Assembly: GCF_032362555.1 (NCBI RefSeq)
Contig: NC_083533.1
Coordinates: forward strand, 3,353,001-3,417,000
DNA: 64,000 nucleotides
Reading direction: 5' to 3'
Source: Amyelois transitella
Lineage: Eukaryota; Arthropoda; Insecta; Lepidoptera; Pyralidae
Positions 55,501 through 63,833 of the stretch are shown in pieces. A model generated the notes under the pieces. That model saw only the letters and a list, made by a program, of their open reading frames with translations, ran no database searches and was not told the origin of the DNA. The position numbers were made by a program, and so were the translations under genes. How positions within the stretch are numbered: position 1 is the first letter of the stretch; every line of letters begins with the position of its first letter.

Positions 55501-57673
55501 CACTGAAAAATCCTCCACACCCTGGCACACCTTCTACAGGAGAATAAGTTATTTGAAAACCTTTACCAGAACTATGTGCGTCAGAGTGAAAATGAATTAA
55601 CAATTCTGGCCCAGATGATATTAAAGGTGCAGGTTGGGTGGTACTACAATATCGATCTATGAGTTGCCCTGTGTGACTATCCCCATCATAAATAGCCAAG
55701 TAATCAAAGCTACAATTACTGTGCGCTTCGATATCAAGTTGAAAGAAATGCAGTTGGATTCTTTTATTTAGGGTTGTCTTAAAGTGCCAATAGCAGTCCC
55801 GATTAGGAGGATACTTACCAGGTGAGCCGGGAGAACTAATAGAACCATGTATTGTAGCATTTACTTCACCACCACAAATAGGTGCTATACTGTTCCAATG
55901 TAGTGCAAATCTATTTCGATTATCAACGCTATTTGTCAGGAACCACAAATACAAGTTATGCTGGTTTGAAACAATATTGCCTCCATTCGGTGGATCGTCG
56001 CCACAAAATCTTCCTATGAGAGGATCGGCAGTGTTGCGACCATCGTGAATTTCTAAGAAATTAAAATTACAATCAGGCGAACGCTCCAAGTGGAATCGAC
56101 TAAATGTTACGTTGATAACTTTATCTGGATCAGTACGAATAAGCCAGGCACACTTAGAATTGCTTTCGGAAGCTATGTTTGTTAATGGATAGAAAAGATT
56201 ACCTTCTTCAGCTCGCAATATGCTTCCACAATAAGACCGTTCCTGGCAAAGATTACCTATGAATTGTGAGGTACATTCACATCTAAATCCAGTACTATGA
56301 TCAGGTTTACAGACTCCTCCATTCTTACATGGATTTGACGCGCAACTATCAGTTTTAATATCGCAATGAGCACCAGTAAATCCTTGTAAACAGAAGCACG
56401 TGTAACCTCCACGAACCATATGACACCTTCCATTTGAACCACAGGGGTTAGCTTCACAACTCCTTGTACCATTATCCGCAGCGACATAACATCCATGGGT
56501 GCCGATTCCATTGCCTTCCATATCTTGAGGGCACTCACATTGAGGTCCGCCGCCAAGTCCCACATTTTCTACACACCTGGCTGATGGATGACATCCTCCA
56601 TGATCGATATTGCAGGAGCCTCTCCACGTGCACGTGATTCCGTCACCGATGAAACTTGGAGGGCAAGCGCCACATAAGCGAGATCCGACTGTATTGTGAC
56701 ATGACACCATTGAGCTGCAACCGCCGTTATTAATCGCACATTCGTCTATATCATAACACACATATCCATCTCCATGAAATCCTGAAGGACATTGTCCACA
56801 TCTGAAGGAACCAGGAAGATTAATGCATTCCACTTTCGGATTTGTTGAACATCGCGAGCCTAAACTAGTGTCGCATTCGTCCACGTCTGTTGTACAGGCG
56901 ACACTGCTATTTTTAGTCCATCCTTGGTCACAAATACACTCAATTCCTTCTTTTGAATTCACTGACACACATGCTCCGTGCCCGCACATTTCATCATTGC
57001 CTGCAGAACAGTCCAACTTTCTCCTTGTACAGTGGGTACCGAACCACCCCGTGTTGCATTTACATTCGTAGGTCCCCGGTTGGTTTTTGCAGTCTGCTCC
57101 ATTTTGACAACCTAAATCTGTGCCGTTATAAATGAGGCATTCATCAACATCTATCTCACAGTTTCTACCTTCCCAATTTGATGGACACAGGCAGTGGAAG
57201 CCTCCAGCTAAATTAAGACAAGTTCCTCCATTTTGACATGTATGAATTTGACATTGATCTCCAGACCAGCTGTTAACTTGGCTTTCCAAGTGGCTCAGTG
57301 TATTCGCTATTCTATTAATCCTTCTAGATAAAATTGAGCAATTCCTTAGGAAATTATCTTGAGATACGAAATTGCCATTCTCTAACCCTCGGAGTCTTTT
57401 AATGACGTCGTTCAAAGCATAAGCAAGGTTGTCTATTTCATTGATTGCTGGTACTATTGTGTTGTCCGGTTTGGCATCGGTGATCAGATTATTATCACCA
57501 AGGATAACACTTGATCCTGGTCCATGGGTACGTAAATAAATACTCTTTCCTCTAGCTGTTTCAAAGTAGAGGTTCCCATTAGAACTCCAAATCTTGGGTC
57601 TGCCATCGTAATTACAACGAACTCGTAACGTCCATATGCTTATTATTAAAGTTAATATTTTGTACTTGTCCAT
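46583..57673 (-). CDS. Cubn: Cubilin, multiligand endocytic receptor (8 EGF + 27 CUB), single coding exon
   Basis: One open frame of 3696 residues without an intron. Residues 1-20 form a signal peptide. Residues about 70-135 are predicted helical and may drive trimerisation, as the same region does in vertebrate cubilin. Eight EGF-like domains fill about 140-480, several with calcium-binding DVDEC/DIDEC openings. From about 482 to the end I count 27 CUB domains, mostly opening CGG and containing YP, DYLxIYDG and FxSD motifs. This 8+27 layout is that of vertebrate cubilin. No transmembrane segment follows the last CUB, so membrane anchoring would need a partner such as amnionless. In insects cubilin acts in protein uptake by nephrocytes and Malpighian tubules; that role is inferred. 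TAA two codons upstream of the ATG fixes the start. CUB13, CUB18 and CUB26 each lack a cysteine pair. Confidence 0.96.
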   Translation of the reverse strand: MDKYKILTLIISIWTLRVRCNYDGRPKIWSSNGNLYFETARGKSIYLRTHGPGSSVILGDNNLITDAKPDNTIVPAINEIDNLAYALNDVIKRLRGLENGNFVSQDNFLRNCSILSRRINRIANTLSHLESQVNSWSGDQCQIHTCQNGGTCLNLAGGFHCLCPSNWEGRNCEIDVDECLIYNGTDLGCQNGADCKNQPGTYECKCNTGWFGTHCTRRKLDCSAGNDEMCGHGACVSVNSKEGIECICDQGWTKNSSVACTTDVDECDTSLGSRCSTNPKVECINLPGSFRCGQCPSGFHGDGYVCYDIDECAINNGGCSSMVSCHNTVGSRLCGACPPSFIGDGITCTWRGSCNIDHGGCHPSARCVENVGLGGGPQCECPQDMEGNGIGTHGCYVAADNGTRSCEANPCGSNGRCHMVRGGYTCFCLQGFTGAHCDIKTDSCASNPCKNGGVCKPDHSTGFRCECTSQFIGNLCQERSYCGSILRAEEGNLFYPLTNIASESNSKCAWLIRTDPDKVINVTFSRFHLERSPDCNFNFLEIHDGRNTADPLIGRFCGDDPPNGGNIVSNQHNLYLWFLTNSVDNRNRFALHWNSIAPICGGEVNATIHGSISSPGSPGKYPPNRDCYWHFKTTLNKRIQLHFFQLDIEAHSNCSFDYLAIYDGDSHTGQLIDRYCSTTQPAPLISSGPELLIHFHSDAHSSGKGFQITYSPVEGVPGCGGFFSGDAGEITSPTYDGSYLNNLMCEYKIRTGIETQIQLDFKQFDIEKSVNCKRDYLKIYDGPTAESPIMGKFCGKLDRKIILKSTSNNFFMVFRTNSNRNKGGFNIQYKILCNFFVHGDSGVIKSPGYPFTYPDNRICEYIIETSPGKAIQLTFQDFDIAGEINCTTDNVEIKDGLDANSTLLGTYCGNKIPPIQTSSHNIMKVIFHSDMTQSGGGFYANFTTIDIDCGGIYRNSTGTINYPSEGDKYKAKRTCTWMIVAPTGNYINLNWNIFQLEYSKTCNADYMEIYVINEDNKNTSRRYCGHTIPTIITTTTNTVMLKFVSDNSVQDLGFSLTYDFIDNKNKCGGHYVHNHGFIYSPGWPDKYSRNLDCIWVIKVLTGQQIRLNITQFDVEEPGVFNGCHDYLRVRNGPSESSPVIGEYCGKFKWKSVTSMANTIYIHFHSDAWTRGGGFQIEWDSTVTGCGGTFTGSVGFISSPNYPEKYAESSECFYRIVTNPGSKIKLKFSVFELEQFCDDYVEIFDGRDPESPGLGRYCKMPPVIITTSNFAFIKFRSDFAMNGKGFLLDYEAICNNNVTGQYGVIESLNYPDSYPGNKNCTWIISVPKGNKINVTFTNFNIASAQPMYGSYYNRFLFNRPYPLEQRSTCEDYLLIGEPNFINAKPRYCGFNIPPQMSTNGNTLQISFNTVNKMRLFKYSGFRLEWLSYGCQNHIKKSFGMFNKTASSSDQIECYWLIETPAGSSVMLQVTKVYVLETTGCNTDAIEIYNGPDEHSPLLTKFCHNTATVQSTSNLLLLKLIKNSSLKDLHFTAHFHSVPLTCGGYMNAPSGIITSKNYPKNYESNLDCVWTITVLHGHRVRLEFMDIDLNYSENDCSDSIRLFDTKHGILSSNYSYIICNKLSQKVYTSKENMLRVQFITNKGITARGFKATFSTVCGGVITASENGIINADNFISQSNYSCIWTILAPRLEQRVSLTLTHLSLPIHNDQRTNQTCPNSYLRVLDGNDENAPLIDEYCGRTVPPTIVSHGNALTVYLGTHDDRISGTFSAYYSSVNSACGGTLTSESGVIASPNYPSSYPVNAHCEWTLKTSPGNKVAINIDMLDIDFSEECNEDYLEIREGDGAGKILGLYCGNVLPSNTTSASQLFIQFRSDNKNPGRGFLLHYNFIHGNDITDLDYGEIASPLYPLSFEGTGEYWWRVTTSNGIINIKVDKLLIHSHSEICENNLSIYDGYDEDAPLLKNLCGALHNSEEIMRTTSNAAYIKLTLNEPHAGAFFHLQWSRGDRDLDQAMAKSNCGRNNTITIGPEFFTEYFSTPNYPDHYDNNLHCEWVFKTTLGRHLQLLFSDFDIEEREPCTLGDYVSIFESNVPAEWKPVKENLCLYKDIKGSFEASTFMKIIFHSDFSHTRKGFLAQVMSTCGANLTDSSGFIEVTVFDFKGLPYRCDWRVKVRLGRRIKLEFINFNITNTENNCKTYIVLRNGESLDSPKLSNGKYCGYSHENRSAMITSGNSLLVSFITNERNYNQKFKLHYEEMQSNCGFQSKLDADHTWEIISSPNYPNVPDPYTECNWVITGPVGEILRVDFIDRFDIRKKEDCDSEFVEIHDGSSALSPSRGQYCGNKPGTIKSTSNSVFIKYLTELSEPNNGFKANVSIDICGGTIISSQGEITSPGYPNTIHLPPGTVCQWNIIGSKGQSLSITPHYMTLPQAGCSTKVTIEEWDPISNKIEILRTYCSHIITDLSTVQTSVNNATIKLYIGKLNEYSLGGIHSGFRFTFKPSKMSCHEDFTTSDGFITTPRYPKNAPLEYCHWNIKVPDESRRITLTILDSGKIPIIISENFFDQRIAFIDKYDKTKHNTTFKSSSNTMVILIRNLHDDRFIFKARFSSNEEAVCGGSLSGITGQLKSPDLDDTYICTWKYHAENSQVENNMYQSISITGTVNSSYSIVSNCLYSNTVLTIEYYKASGYQKQRQSVCNGQFSYIIPNLDIVFKVRKGTGHHFYFDLQWKLQPCGGLINIEETAVNILDNIPQSYNESLDCSWALKTSDAYTSIEIKIDGSFKLNCVDEFIKIGRLSYHNRHYILDYCKDHAQNLPDVVSFSDIFVEYHAKVRNSNNMRIFVKTATPKCGEQLRYPGVFFSPNFPKGYSSNLECEWEIDVQELGFQISLQFIHRFAIEKSPNCTKDAVLVYDWKDGDYNEVARLCGRELPPIINSTHNRMKIVLRTDNDTNLDGFEAKWSMICDGIYNATTTEQYLYSPNFPYYFPSRHCTYRLMAQNKMLQIKFLEFELEGSRECDNDNLTIISKDTSQYYFQIYCGNEIPTINVMFSDVEILFNSDNSMQKRGFKMAYSLFSCGGNITEPTILSSGSLATYNNNMNCTWFIEAPKNKKIILEIGFFELEQSFECMNDYLAVYEGPNIDFEKRLALICGSVNPSTVIQSKGNTMTVQFKTDPYVQTKGFNIDVIFSYSEVVGCGGDINITSSSYTLTSPHINSQVSYENFLDCHWNILAPVDHVIKVSFSAFHIAPCRNVNQTAVGYSKCDCDFLQIKDGLNPISLVIGTYCGHTLPPVVVSSGNTLAVRLSTDGEITSEGFTANLIIQESICGQTSFNISNKIQRVKSPGYDTGSIPRGIHCVYNFIVAQYQIAHIHFNDFDLQSGTTDNICNRDRILISASTLANNMTLGKDYILGAYGMSSIGALVSFYIPLINVSTPQQYMICGSKKSVDLYVTGSFFMSIFTYTDGIFSRHKGFDVEVTMLGVCGRNFTELYARVMNSYNLNLNNNTQDCYTLISVPENYTISLYMNEPIYPYPHSYLNIYDGNTTESKKVYTSADGDIRSNNPFFSTGQAILLHNHIYNMEYMTKFDFTYIATDKGRGCGGNFYGAEGTVTSPLYPGVYRQTKTCEWKLETPHGTRLALFFEVFDLGRDCDHNYLQLVDRTGRALSSYCSETPANFISMDNYVKIIFVTNKNNGGIGWLVKFMSTL

Positions 57674-57829
57674 GTGTTAATTCAATGAATTTTACTTTTA
57701 GAATAGGTAAGTTACATATTGATGACCTAATGGCGTCACGAACGCCCCCCACATCTGGCTCGGGATTTAGTTACATAGATCTGGTTTTAGCTTCAACTAT
57801 AACTATATGTGGGAGGAGGCTCTGGTCCA

Positions 57830-58096
57830 TACATACATACATACATATGGTCACGTCTATATCCCTTGTGGGGTAGACAGAGCCAACAGTCTTGAAAAGA
57901 CTGAATAGCCTCGTTCAGCTATTTGGCTTAATGATAGAATTGACATTCAAATAGTGACAGGTTGCTCGTCCATCGCCTAAAAAAGAATCCCTGTAAGCCT
58001 ATCCCTTAGTCGCCTTTTACGACATCAGTGGGAAAAAGATGGAGTGGTTCTATTATTTTTTGTATTGATGCCGGGAACCACACGGCATTGTCCAGT
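57830..58096 (-). mobile_element. Hairpin SINE between cubilin and glycogen synthase, with target-site duplication
   Basis: GGCTCTGGTCCA occurs at 57818-57829 and 58097-58108, flanking (CATA)n, ATGGTCACGTC to GAACCACACGGCA. Confidence 0.93.
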
Positions 58097-58221
58097 GGCT
58101 CTGGTCCAGTGGGCAAAATTACCTACCTACTAACCTGTATTACGGTACTAATCAAAAATCTAAATCGGTTTATAAGTTTCATATAGGTCCACCAATCATT
58201 TATTTCAGATTGTCATTATCT

Positions 58222-58385
58222 TTATACGTACCATTCGGGGTAGACAGAGCCAACAGTCTCGAAAAGACTCGAAGGCCACGTTCAGCAAAATAGCTTTAAG
58301 GATAGATTTTGCTTAAAACGGACAGACACAGACATTATCAGATTACTTACCCATCTTATAGAAGAAGAATCACACCTTTCAGTGT
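58222..58385 (-). mobile_element. Hairpin SINE, diverged partial copy
   Basis: GGGGTAGACAGAGCCAACAG and GGCCACGTTCAGCAAAATAG survive. Confidence 0.65.
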
Positions 58386-58599
58386 CTTTCCCTTGACATA
58401 CTTACATAATTTACCCTATGCCTGCTCCGTACCTTACAATGTAACACAAAATGGAGATCGGTCCAGTGGTTTTGACGTGAAACACGGGGAAACAGACATA
58501 AGTTCACCATAATAAAGTATGGATTGAATGTATTTTGGATCCTCATTCAGGCAACCCTGTATCAGCTGTCATTTGTCAATCTGTCAAATAAGTTTCAAG

Positions 58600-58827
58600 G
58601 TGACCTTCACAGTGAAGAAGTTTGACGTTTTCTAACCTACAAAATTATTCAGTTTTGAATATCCTACCCGCGCAGACATGTATTCATCATCAATTTGACC
58701 ACAATTATTCACGAAACATTATCAAAATTAAAATAAATCAAATATAACACGTGTTTTGTGATATTTTAAGTGATCAAGTTGCTTACATATACTCGTCGTT
58801 TCGGTGTTTTAGTTTCCCATAATATTG
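58600..58827 (+). promoter_or_regulatory. Probable promoter and non-coding first exon of glycogen synthase
   Basis: The coding start at 61704 lies six bases after an acceptor, so an upstream non-coding exon must exist. The best candidate ends AATATTG at 58827 with donor GTAAGT. Upstream are TTTGTCAATCTGTCAAA and TTTGACGTTTTC motifs at about 58567-58635 and an initiator-like TTCAGTT near 58650. The exact transcription start is a guess. Confidence 0.45.
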
Positions 58828-59337
58828 GTAAGTTTTATGTTATTACGTATTTCATTGAAGCTGTTTGAGTTAAAAATAGATGGATGTACGTATTTAAAAT
58901 AGTAAAACTATAGTAAACATATAATGATGCCGTTGGCAACAACTTTTCTTGAAAACTTTTATATTGTACTAGGTACTTACTTAACTTTTTAATTTTTTTG
59001 TTAACCCAAGCAAAGAAATTTTCTTACATGAGTCTGTAGTTAAACTTTAGAATATTATTTTATTACCTACTGAGTTTGGAACATAATATAAAATATGTAA
59101 TTACTGTGAAATAACATTATTTAAATAAAAAACATGTAAGCAATTTAACTTTGTTATTATCAAATAAATAAATAAATAACATAATTTTTTTTTATTAAAA
59201 TTTAATAGATGTAAAAAGTGTCTAGCTACCAAAAAAAAAAATAATTATACTTCTCTTTTCTTTTCCTATATTTGCTTCTGTGCCCATGCAGAACGTAAAA
59301 GTCAATCAAGGGTAAGGCTAATTAACTTTGAATTTTA
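58828..59337. other. Glycogen synthase intron 1, unique AT-rich part
   Basis: No repeat or coding signal recognised. Confidence 0.4.
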
Positions 59338-59590
59338 ATTCTATGAAAGCCATACAGCTGAACAATCAGTCTCTCTGAACATGGCCTTTCACTCTTCAAG
59401 AATGTAGGCTCTGTGTACCCTGGAAAGGATAATCAGCCTTTCCCTTTCCTTCCTTTTTCAATATTCAGGGGAAGAGAACTAGCTGATATACACTATGGTT
59501 TTTCTTACCACAGAAGCTTGCACTTCATTTTACCACATCCCATGAGTAAGCGATGGAGTGGTACTATTTAAAAGTGCCAAAAACCTACAT
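59338..59590 (+). mobile_element. Hairpin SINE pieces, strongly diverged
   Basis: AAAGCCATACAGCTGAACAA, TTCAAGAATGTAGGCTCTGT and CGATGGAGTGGTACTATT in scrambled order. Confidence 0.5.
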
Positions 59591-59891
59591 GCACCAGTTT
59601 TTTACATTTCTAATCCAAATCCACATCATTAATAAAAAAGAAAATACTTAGTTATATTTTTGTATTTTTATTTATATTTATTATTTAAAAGGTTATAATT
59701 GATAACATCGTCAAAATTAATATAAACTTAACACTATAATCTGGACTGGAACCCAGAAACATGTATACACAACATACTCGTAGTTATTATTAAAAACATA
59801 GTAAAATAATTAAAAAACAAAAAAAATAATAATTAAATCTGATGTTAAGTTCCAAACCTCCAAAGCACTACACCAAAAAACTGAATCCAAC

Positions 59892-60122
59892 ATACATACA
59901 TATGTAAAATCACGCCTCTTTCCCGGAGGGGTAGGCAGAGACTACCTCTTTCCACTTACCACGATCTCTGAATACTTCCTTCGCTTAATCCACAATTATA
60001 ACTCTTTTCATGCAAGCTCGCCAGTTTCGGGTACTTATGACCTGACCCTTTACCAGGGCGTCCTTAATTTGATCAAGATATGTTTGTCTAGGTCTTCCCA
60101 CTCTGACCTTTCCCTCCACGCT
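59892..60122 (-). mobile_element. RTE-like LINE, 3' fragment
   Basis: AAAATCACGCCTCTTTCCCG to ACTCTGACCTTTCCCTCCAC. Confidence 0.83.
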
Positions 60123-60139
60123 GAATCCAATAACTGAAC

Positions 60140-60230
60140 CAAAATACAGATCAGGGGCAAACCCTGGGCTCCTCTCCAGACTGATGAGGATGCAACCGTA
60201 ACTAAAGCTGGGAGGAAAAAGAATAATATT
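60140..60230 (-). mobile_element. Family C repeat, fragment
   Basis: ACCCTGGGCTCCTCTCCAGA and GAGGATGCAACCG. Confidence 0.6.
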
Positions 60231-60737
60231 TCTGTATGTTTGTGATGAATAATCTCAAAAACTTCTAGGCTTTTTTACGATATTTGCCACAGATACAGGT
60301 TTCTTTTGTTTCCTGAAATGTCCCACGGGAGTGAAGCCCCGTGCATAAGTTAATTATATATGTATATACTTTACAATGTATACACTTTATAAAATAGGTG
60401 TGTACACCTTTATCCGTAATTATCTCATTAATTCCTTATGCGTTTATCATATAGATTATACTTTATAATGATACGAGTAGATTTAAAAAAGAAACATATT
60501 CATAAGTTTGTAAGCGTAGCTGCCAAATAGAAAAACTTGTTTATAAATAGTTTGTTTTCAATATAGATCTGTAATACGTAAATGGATTATTCAATGAATA
60601 TTATATCACCACTGATAAAGAATAAGCCCACTGTTTTAACATAACATCGATAAAACATGGTCTTGGCTGATAAGAGATCTTTGTACTACAGATGGGTTGG
60701 GCTTAAAGTCATTATTTTGTATTAAATGTATAATTTG

Positions 60738-60840
60738 ACGTAAGACCAAACAGCTGAGCGCGGTCTCTTAGTCTTTTGGGACCGTTGGCTGCGTATACCC
60801 CGCAAGGGATGTAGACGTGATGTTATGTATACTTATGTAT
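60738..60840 (+). mobile_element. Hairpin SINE, 3' fragment
   Basis: AAACAGCTGAGCGCGG to CAAGGGATGTAGACGTGATG. Confidence 0.7.
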
Positions 60841-60993
60841 CAAAACTGCCGAATTTGCATAAAGAGAGCGAACGTATTAATAAGAGAGGGTCTCTAGAAA
60901 TTCCCGCGGGAACGGATATTAACAGATTTTTTTGTTGTTTTCTCTTCTAGCGTTATTTACTAAACCAATCTTCTTGAAATTAAGCGTTTCTAT

Positions 60994-61212
60994 CCTACTA
61001 ATATTATAAATGCGAAAGTTTGTGAGTATGTCAGGATGTCAGTATGGATGTTTGTTACTCTTTCACGCAAAAACTGCTGAACCGATTACGATGAAATTTT
61101 GTATGTGGGTAGCTGAAGACCCAGAATAACACATAGGCTACTTTTTACCCCAGAGTTCCCGCGGGATTGATAGGGTTTCCATGCGGACGTAGTCGCGGGC
61201 GGTTTCTAGTAC
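60994..61212 (+). mobile_element. Helitron-like unit, full length
   Basis: TCCTACTAATATTATAAATG start, AACCGATTACGATGAAATTT, and the end GCGGACGTAGTCGCGGGCGG then TTTCTAGT. Confidence 0.78.
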
Positions 61213-61217
61213 CTATA

Positions 61218-61679
61218 CAGGGTGACATTTAAAACAACTGCATCCTTTTAAACATAGACTATACCCATGCTTCTGAGCTGATTTAGCCTATTTTTATTTA
61301 AAATAAACGTCATCATTTTCATATTTAAAAAACCCTCAAAAACTACGTCACCCGCTTTATTAAAGACCAATACTACAAAAAGAAATTAAAACTAAACATG
61401 TAAAATAAATTATTTTTCTAGTATCAAGATCAAGTAAAGTACAGAGTTGTCCAGATCGCTCAGCTGAAATAATTGTGTCGTTGACCTCTGAATCTTACGC
61501 GTCGCTTTTCCGCCGGCCGGGGTGATATGACGTATTTAGGATCGTGGATTTTGATACTTTTATTTTTTTTCGTACTTTCTGAAATATGAACCGATATTTT
61601 TCTTTTAACGTTTTTAAACATCCTTTAGATGAGTACACTTAACAGTTAAATTTATGCAGTTGAATTAAAAGTCACCCTG
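61218..61679. mobile_element. MITE, 462 bp, with 26-bp inverted ends and TA duplication
   Basis: The left end CAGGGTGACATTTAAAACAA and the complement of the right end CAGGGTGACTTTTAATTCAA match at 23 of 26 positions; TA flanks both sides, as in Tc1/mariner-type elements. No coding capacity. Confidence 0.82.
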
Positions 61680-61703
61680 TATAATATTATTCCACAGGTC
61701 ACA

Positions 61704-61842
61704 ATGTCGCGTGATAGACAGAGCCGCCGCTTCTACCGGGCCGAGTCCACCCACGATTTGTGTTCATTCATGGACAGGGGGCAGGCGGCGAGCGATGAGA
61801 ACAGGTGGACATTCGAGACAGCATGGGAAGCCGCCAATAAAG
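61704..61842 (+). CDS. Glycogen synthase coding exon 1
   Basis: Exon begins at 61698 after TTCCACAG; ATG at 61704. Ends in phase 1 (AAAG) at GTAACT. A MITE ends only 18 bases before the exon. Confidence 0.91.
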
Positions 61843-63704
61843 GTAACTAAATAGATATACTTCTAAATATCACGTTTATTACGTTCACGGCCCTTGCGGG
61901 GAAGATAGAGTCATGAAAAGATCAATTAACCGCGTAGACATACTTCTATAATAGAGGATAGGACCACTTCATCTCTTTCCCATAGATGTCGTAAAATGCG
62001 ACTAAGGTATAGGCTAGCAACCTGTCACTATTTGAATCTCAATTCTATCATTAAGCCAAATAGCTGAACGTGGCCTTTCAGTCTTTTGATGATTGTTGGG
62101 TCTGTCTACCCCGCAAGGGATATAAACGTGATCTTAAGTTATGTTTTAAAATCACGCCTCTTTCCCGCAGGGGTAGGCAAAGACTACATGTTTCCGTTTG
62201 CCACGATCCCTGCATACTTCTTTCGCTTCATCCACATTCATAGCTCTCTTCATGCGAGCTCGTAGGTTTCGTGTAAACTTTACTGTACAGGACCTTGTTT
62301 GTAACAGGTTGTAATTTAATCTAGATTTGTGTTTGTGCACTCTACGTTAAAGAATTAGTCTTTGTGCAAACCTCTTTGTTTGAAAGTAGGTTAAGTGCTT
62401 TTTGTTAACGTCTTAGCTTAGAACTGGTTATTTCTTCTTATTAGGATTTACATATTATTATACTTAGGTACTTATTTTCTATGATATGTTTTATGTTATG
62501 CTATTACCTGAGTGAAATTTTAAGATTTATTTTAAGGCTTACTGCGGTCAGATGGGGTTATTTATATGCACGTCTTTATCCCTTGCGGGGTAGACATAGC
62601 CGATAGTCTTAAAGAAAAAACTTTACGGCCATTAGCTGCATGGCTCTATGATGGAATTGAGAGAATCTTTTCATACACACATACATACAATCACGTCTTT
62701 GTTCCTTGTGGGGTAGACAGAGCCTACAGTATTCAAAATACAGATATGGCACGTTTAGCTTTTGGGCTTGATGATAGAATTGAGATTCAAATAGTGACAG
62801 GTTGCTAGCCCTTCCCCTAAAAGAAGAATCCCAAGTTTATAAGCCTACCCCTTAGTCGCCTTTTACGACATCCATGGGAAGAGAAGGAGTGGTCCTATTC
62901 TTCTTTTTTATTGGTGTCGGGAATCACACGGCACGACACACATAAATTAGTAAATAAATAATGTATGTGATCCTCTTATTGTCAGGTTGGCTGGAAGAGA
63001 TCCCACTTAGGGATAAGCCCGCCTTTGTAATGTACTGTTTTATATTTGTTATACGTACTCCTTTAGTGAACAATAAAGCATTAATTTACTTACTTACTTT
63101 TTAAAATAAATTAGTACCTAAATTATATCGTTTTTTTTTCCAGTTGGCGGCATTTACACCGTTATCAGATCAAAGGCCTACGTTTCCACCGAGGAGATGG
63201 GAGAGAATTACTGTTTGCTTGGTAAGTATGACCACACCTTTATTTTTTTACACTTTTGGAAAGAACCTGTGATTCCCCTGTGACCCTCAAGATTGTGATT
63301 GTCGGGTTATTACATACAAACATACATTTATGTGCCGTGTGGTTCCCGGCACCAATACAAAAAAGAATAGGAACACTCCATCTCTTTCCCATGGATGTCG
63401 AAAATGGCGACAAAGGGATAATATACACATACATACATACACATCCCTTGTGGGGTAGATAGAGCCGAAAGTCTTGAAAAGACTGAATGGCCACGTTCAG
63501 CTATTTGGCTTAATGATAGAATTGAGATTCAAATAGTGACAGGTCGCTAGCCCATCGCCTTAACCTATTTAAAAATTAAACCTTTTTAAATTCAAAGGGC
63601 CATATAAGGAGCAATGCGCACGCACAGAAGTCGAGGAGGCAGAATTCCCGCCAAACTCACCTTTGACTGCCGCCGTCAATGCTATGAGAAGTCAGGGGTA
63701 TAAG
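61704..63704 (+). CDS. Glycogen synthase, N-terminal part (3 coding exons; gene continues beyond the window)
   Basis: Exons 61704-61842, 63144-63221 and 63598-63704 join in phase. The frame reads [20 protein letters not shown], then [40 protein letters not shown] and [28 protein letters not shown] and GPY.EQ..RTEVE match the start of eukaryotic UDP-glucose-dependent (GT3) glycogen synthases. The enzyme extends glycogen from UDP-glucose in the cytosol. RAEST near residue 14 sits where vertebrate enzymes carry inhibitory N-terminal phosphoserines, so phosphorylation control is plausible but inferred. The donor after 63704 is GTGAGG; the catalytic core is outside the window. Confidence 0.93.
61872..62135. 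mobile_element. Hairpin-SINE pieces in glycogen synthase intron 2
   Basis: A reversed scrap (61872-61930), then a forward copy 61945-62135 from AGGATAGGACCACTTCATC to GATATAAACGTGATC. Confidence 0.7.
62146..62275 (-). mobile_element. RTE-like LINE, 3' fragment
   Basis: AAAATCACGCCTCTTTCCCG to TTCATGCGAGCTCGTAGG; encodes [17 protein letters not shown] on the minus strand. Confidence 0.8.
62276..62563. other. Intron 2, nothing recognised
   Basis: AT-rich DNA with no repeat I can name. Confidence 0.35.
62564..62938 (-). mobile_element. Two reversed hairpin-SINE copies
   Basis: 62564-62660 is a 3' fragment; 62672-62938 is near full length (ACAATCACGTCTTTGTTCC to AATCACACGGCAC). Confidence 0.8.
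62984..63100 (+). mobile_element. LINE 3' tail of another family
   Basis: GTTGGCTGGAAGAGATCCCA, GGGATAAGCCCGCCTTTGTA and TGAACAATAAAGCATTAATT then TACT repeats. Confidence 0.65.
63144..63221 (+). CDS. Glycogen synthase coding exon 2
   Basis: Acceptor is a T run then CCAG; encodes [20 protein letters not shown] and ENYCLL; donor GTAAGT, phase 1. Confidence 0.92.
63331..63563. mobile_element. Forward hairpin-SINE head meeting a reversed 3' part
   Basis: Forward 63331-63420 (GTGCCGTGTGGTTCCCGGCA to GACAAAGGGATA), then (CATA)n and reversed 63440-63563 ending GCTAGCCCATCGCC. The acceptor of exon 3 is about 35 bases on. Confidence 0.75.
63598..63704 (+). CDS. Glycogen synthase coding exon 3
   Basis: Acceptor AATTCAAAG; encodes [20 protein letters not shown] and [16 protein letters not shown]; donor GTGAGG, phase 0. 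Confidence 0.91.
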
Positions 63705-63784
63705 GTGAGGTTTTATGTCGAATTATCACAATATATATTACACACACTCACACGCTAGTTATTTCTCTTTCAGTTTTCGACTCT

Positions 63785-63833
63785 GCCGTGTGGTTCCCGG
63801 CGCCAATACTAAAAAGAATAGGACCACTCCATC
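63785..63833 (+). mobile_element. Hairpin SINE head, cut off
   Basis: GCCGTGTGGTTCCCGGCGCC to ACCACTCCAT, then abruptly CAGTGTGGCAGTCGGCCGCC, perhaps the end of a DNA transposon that continues past the window. Confidence 0.65.

Noticed and set aside
46805..57135. Plus-strand and alternate minus-strand frames inside cubilin
   Set aside because: Shadows of the 3696-codon cubilin frame; none shows motifs of its own.
2752..63833. CRISPR-like array, because one unit recurs dozens of times
   Set aside because: Copies are ~255 bp, on both strands, irregularly spaced, and flanked by target-site duplications in eukaryotic DNA.
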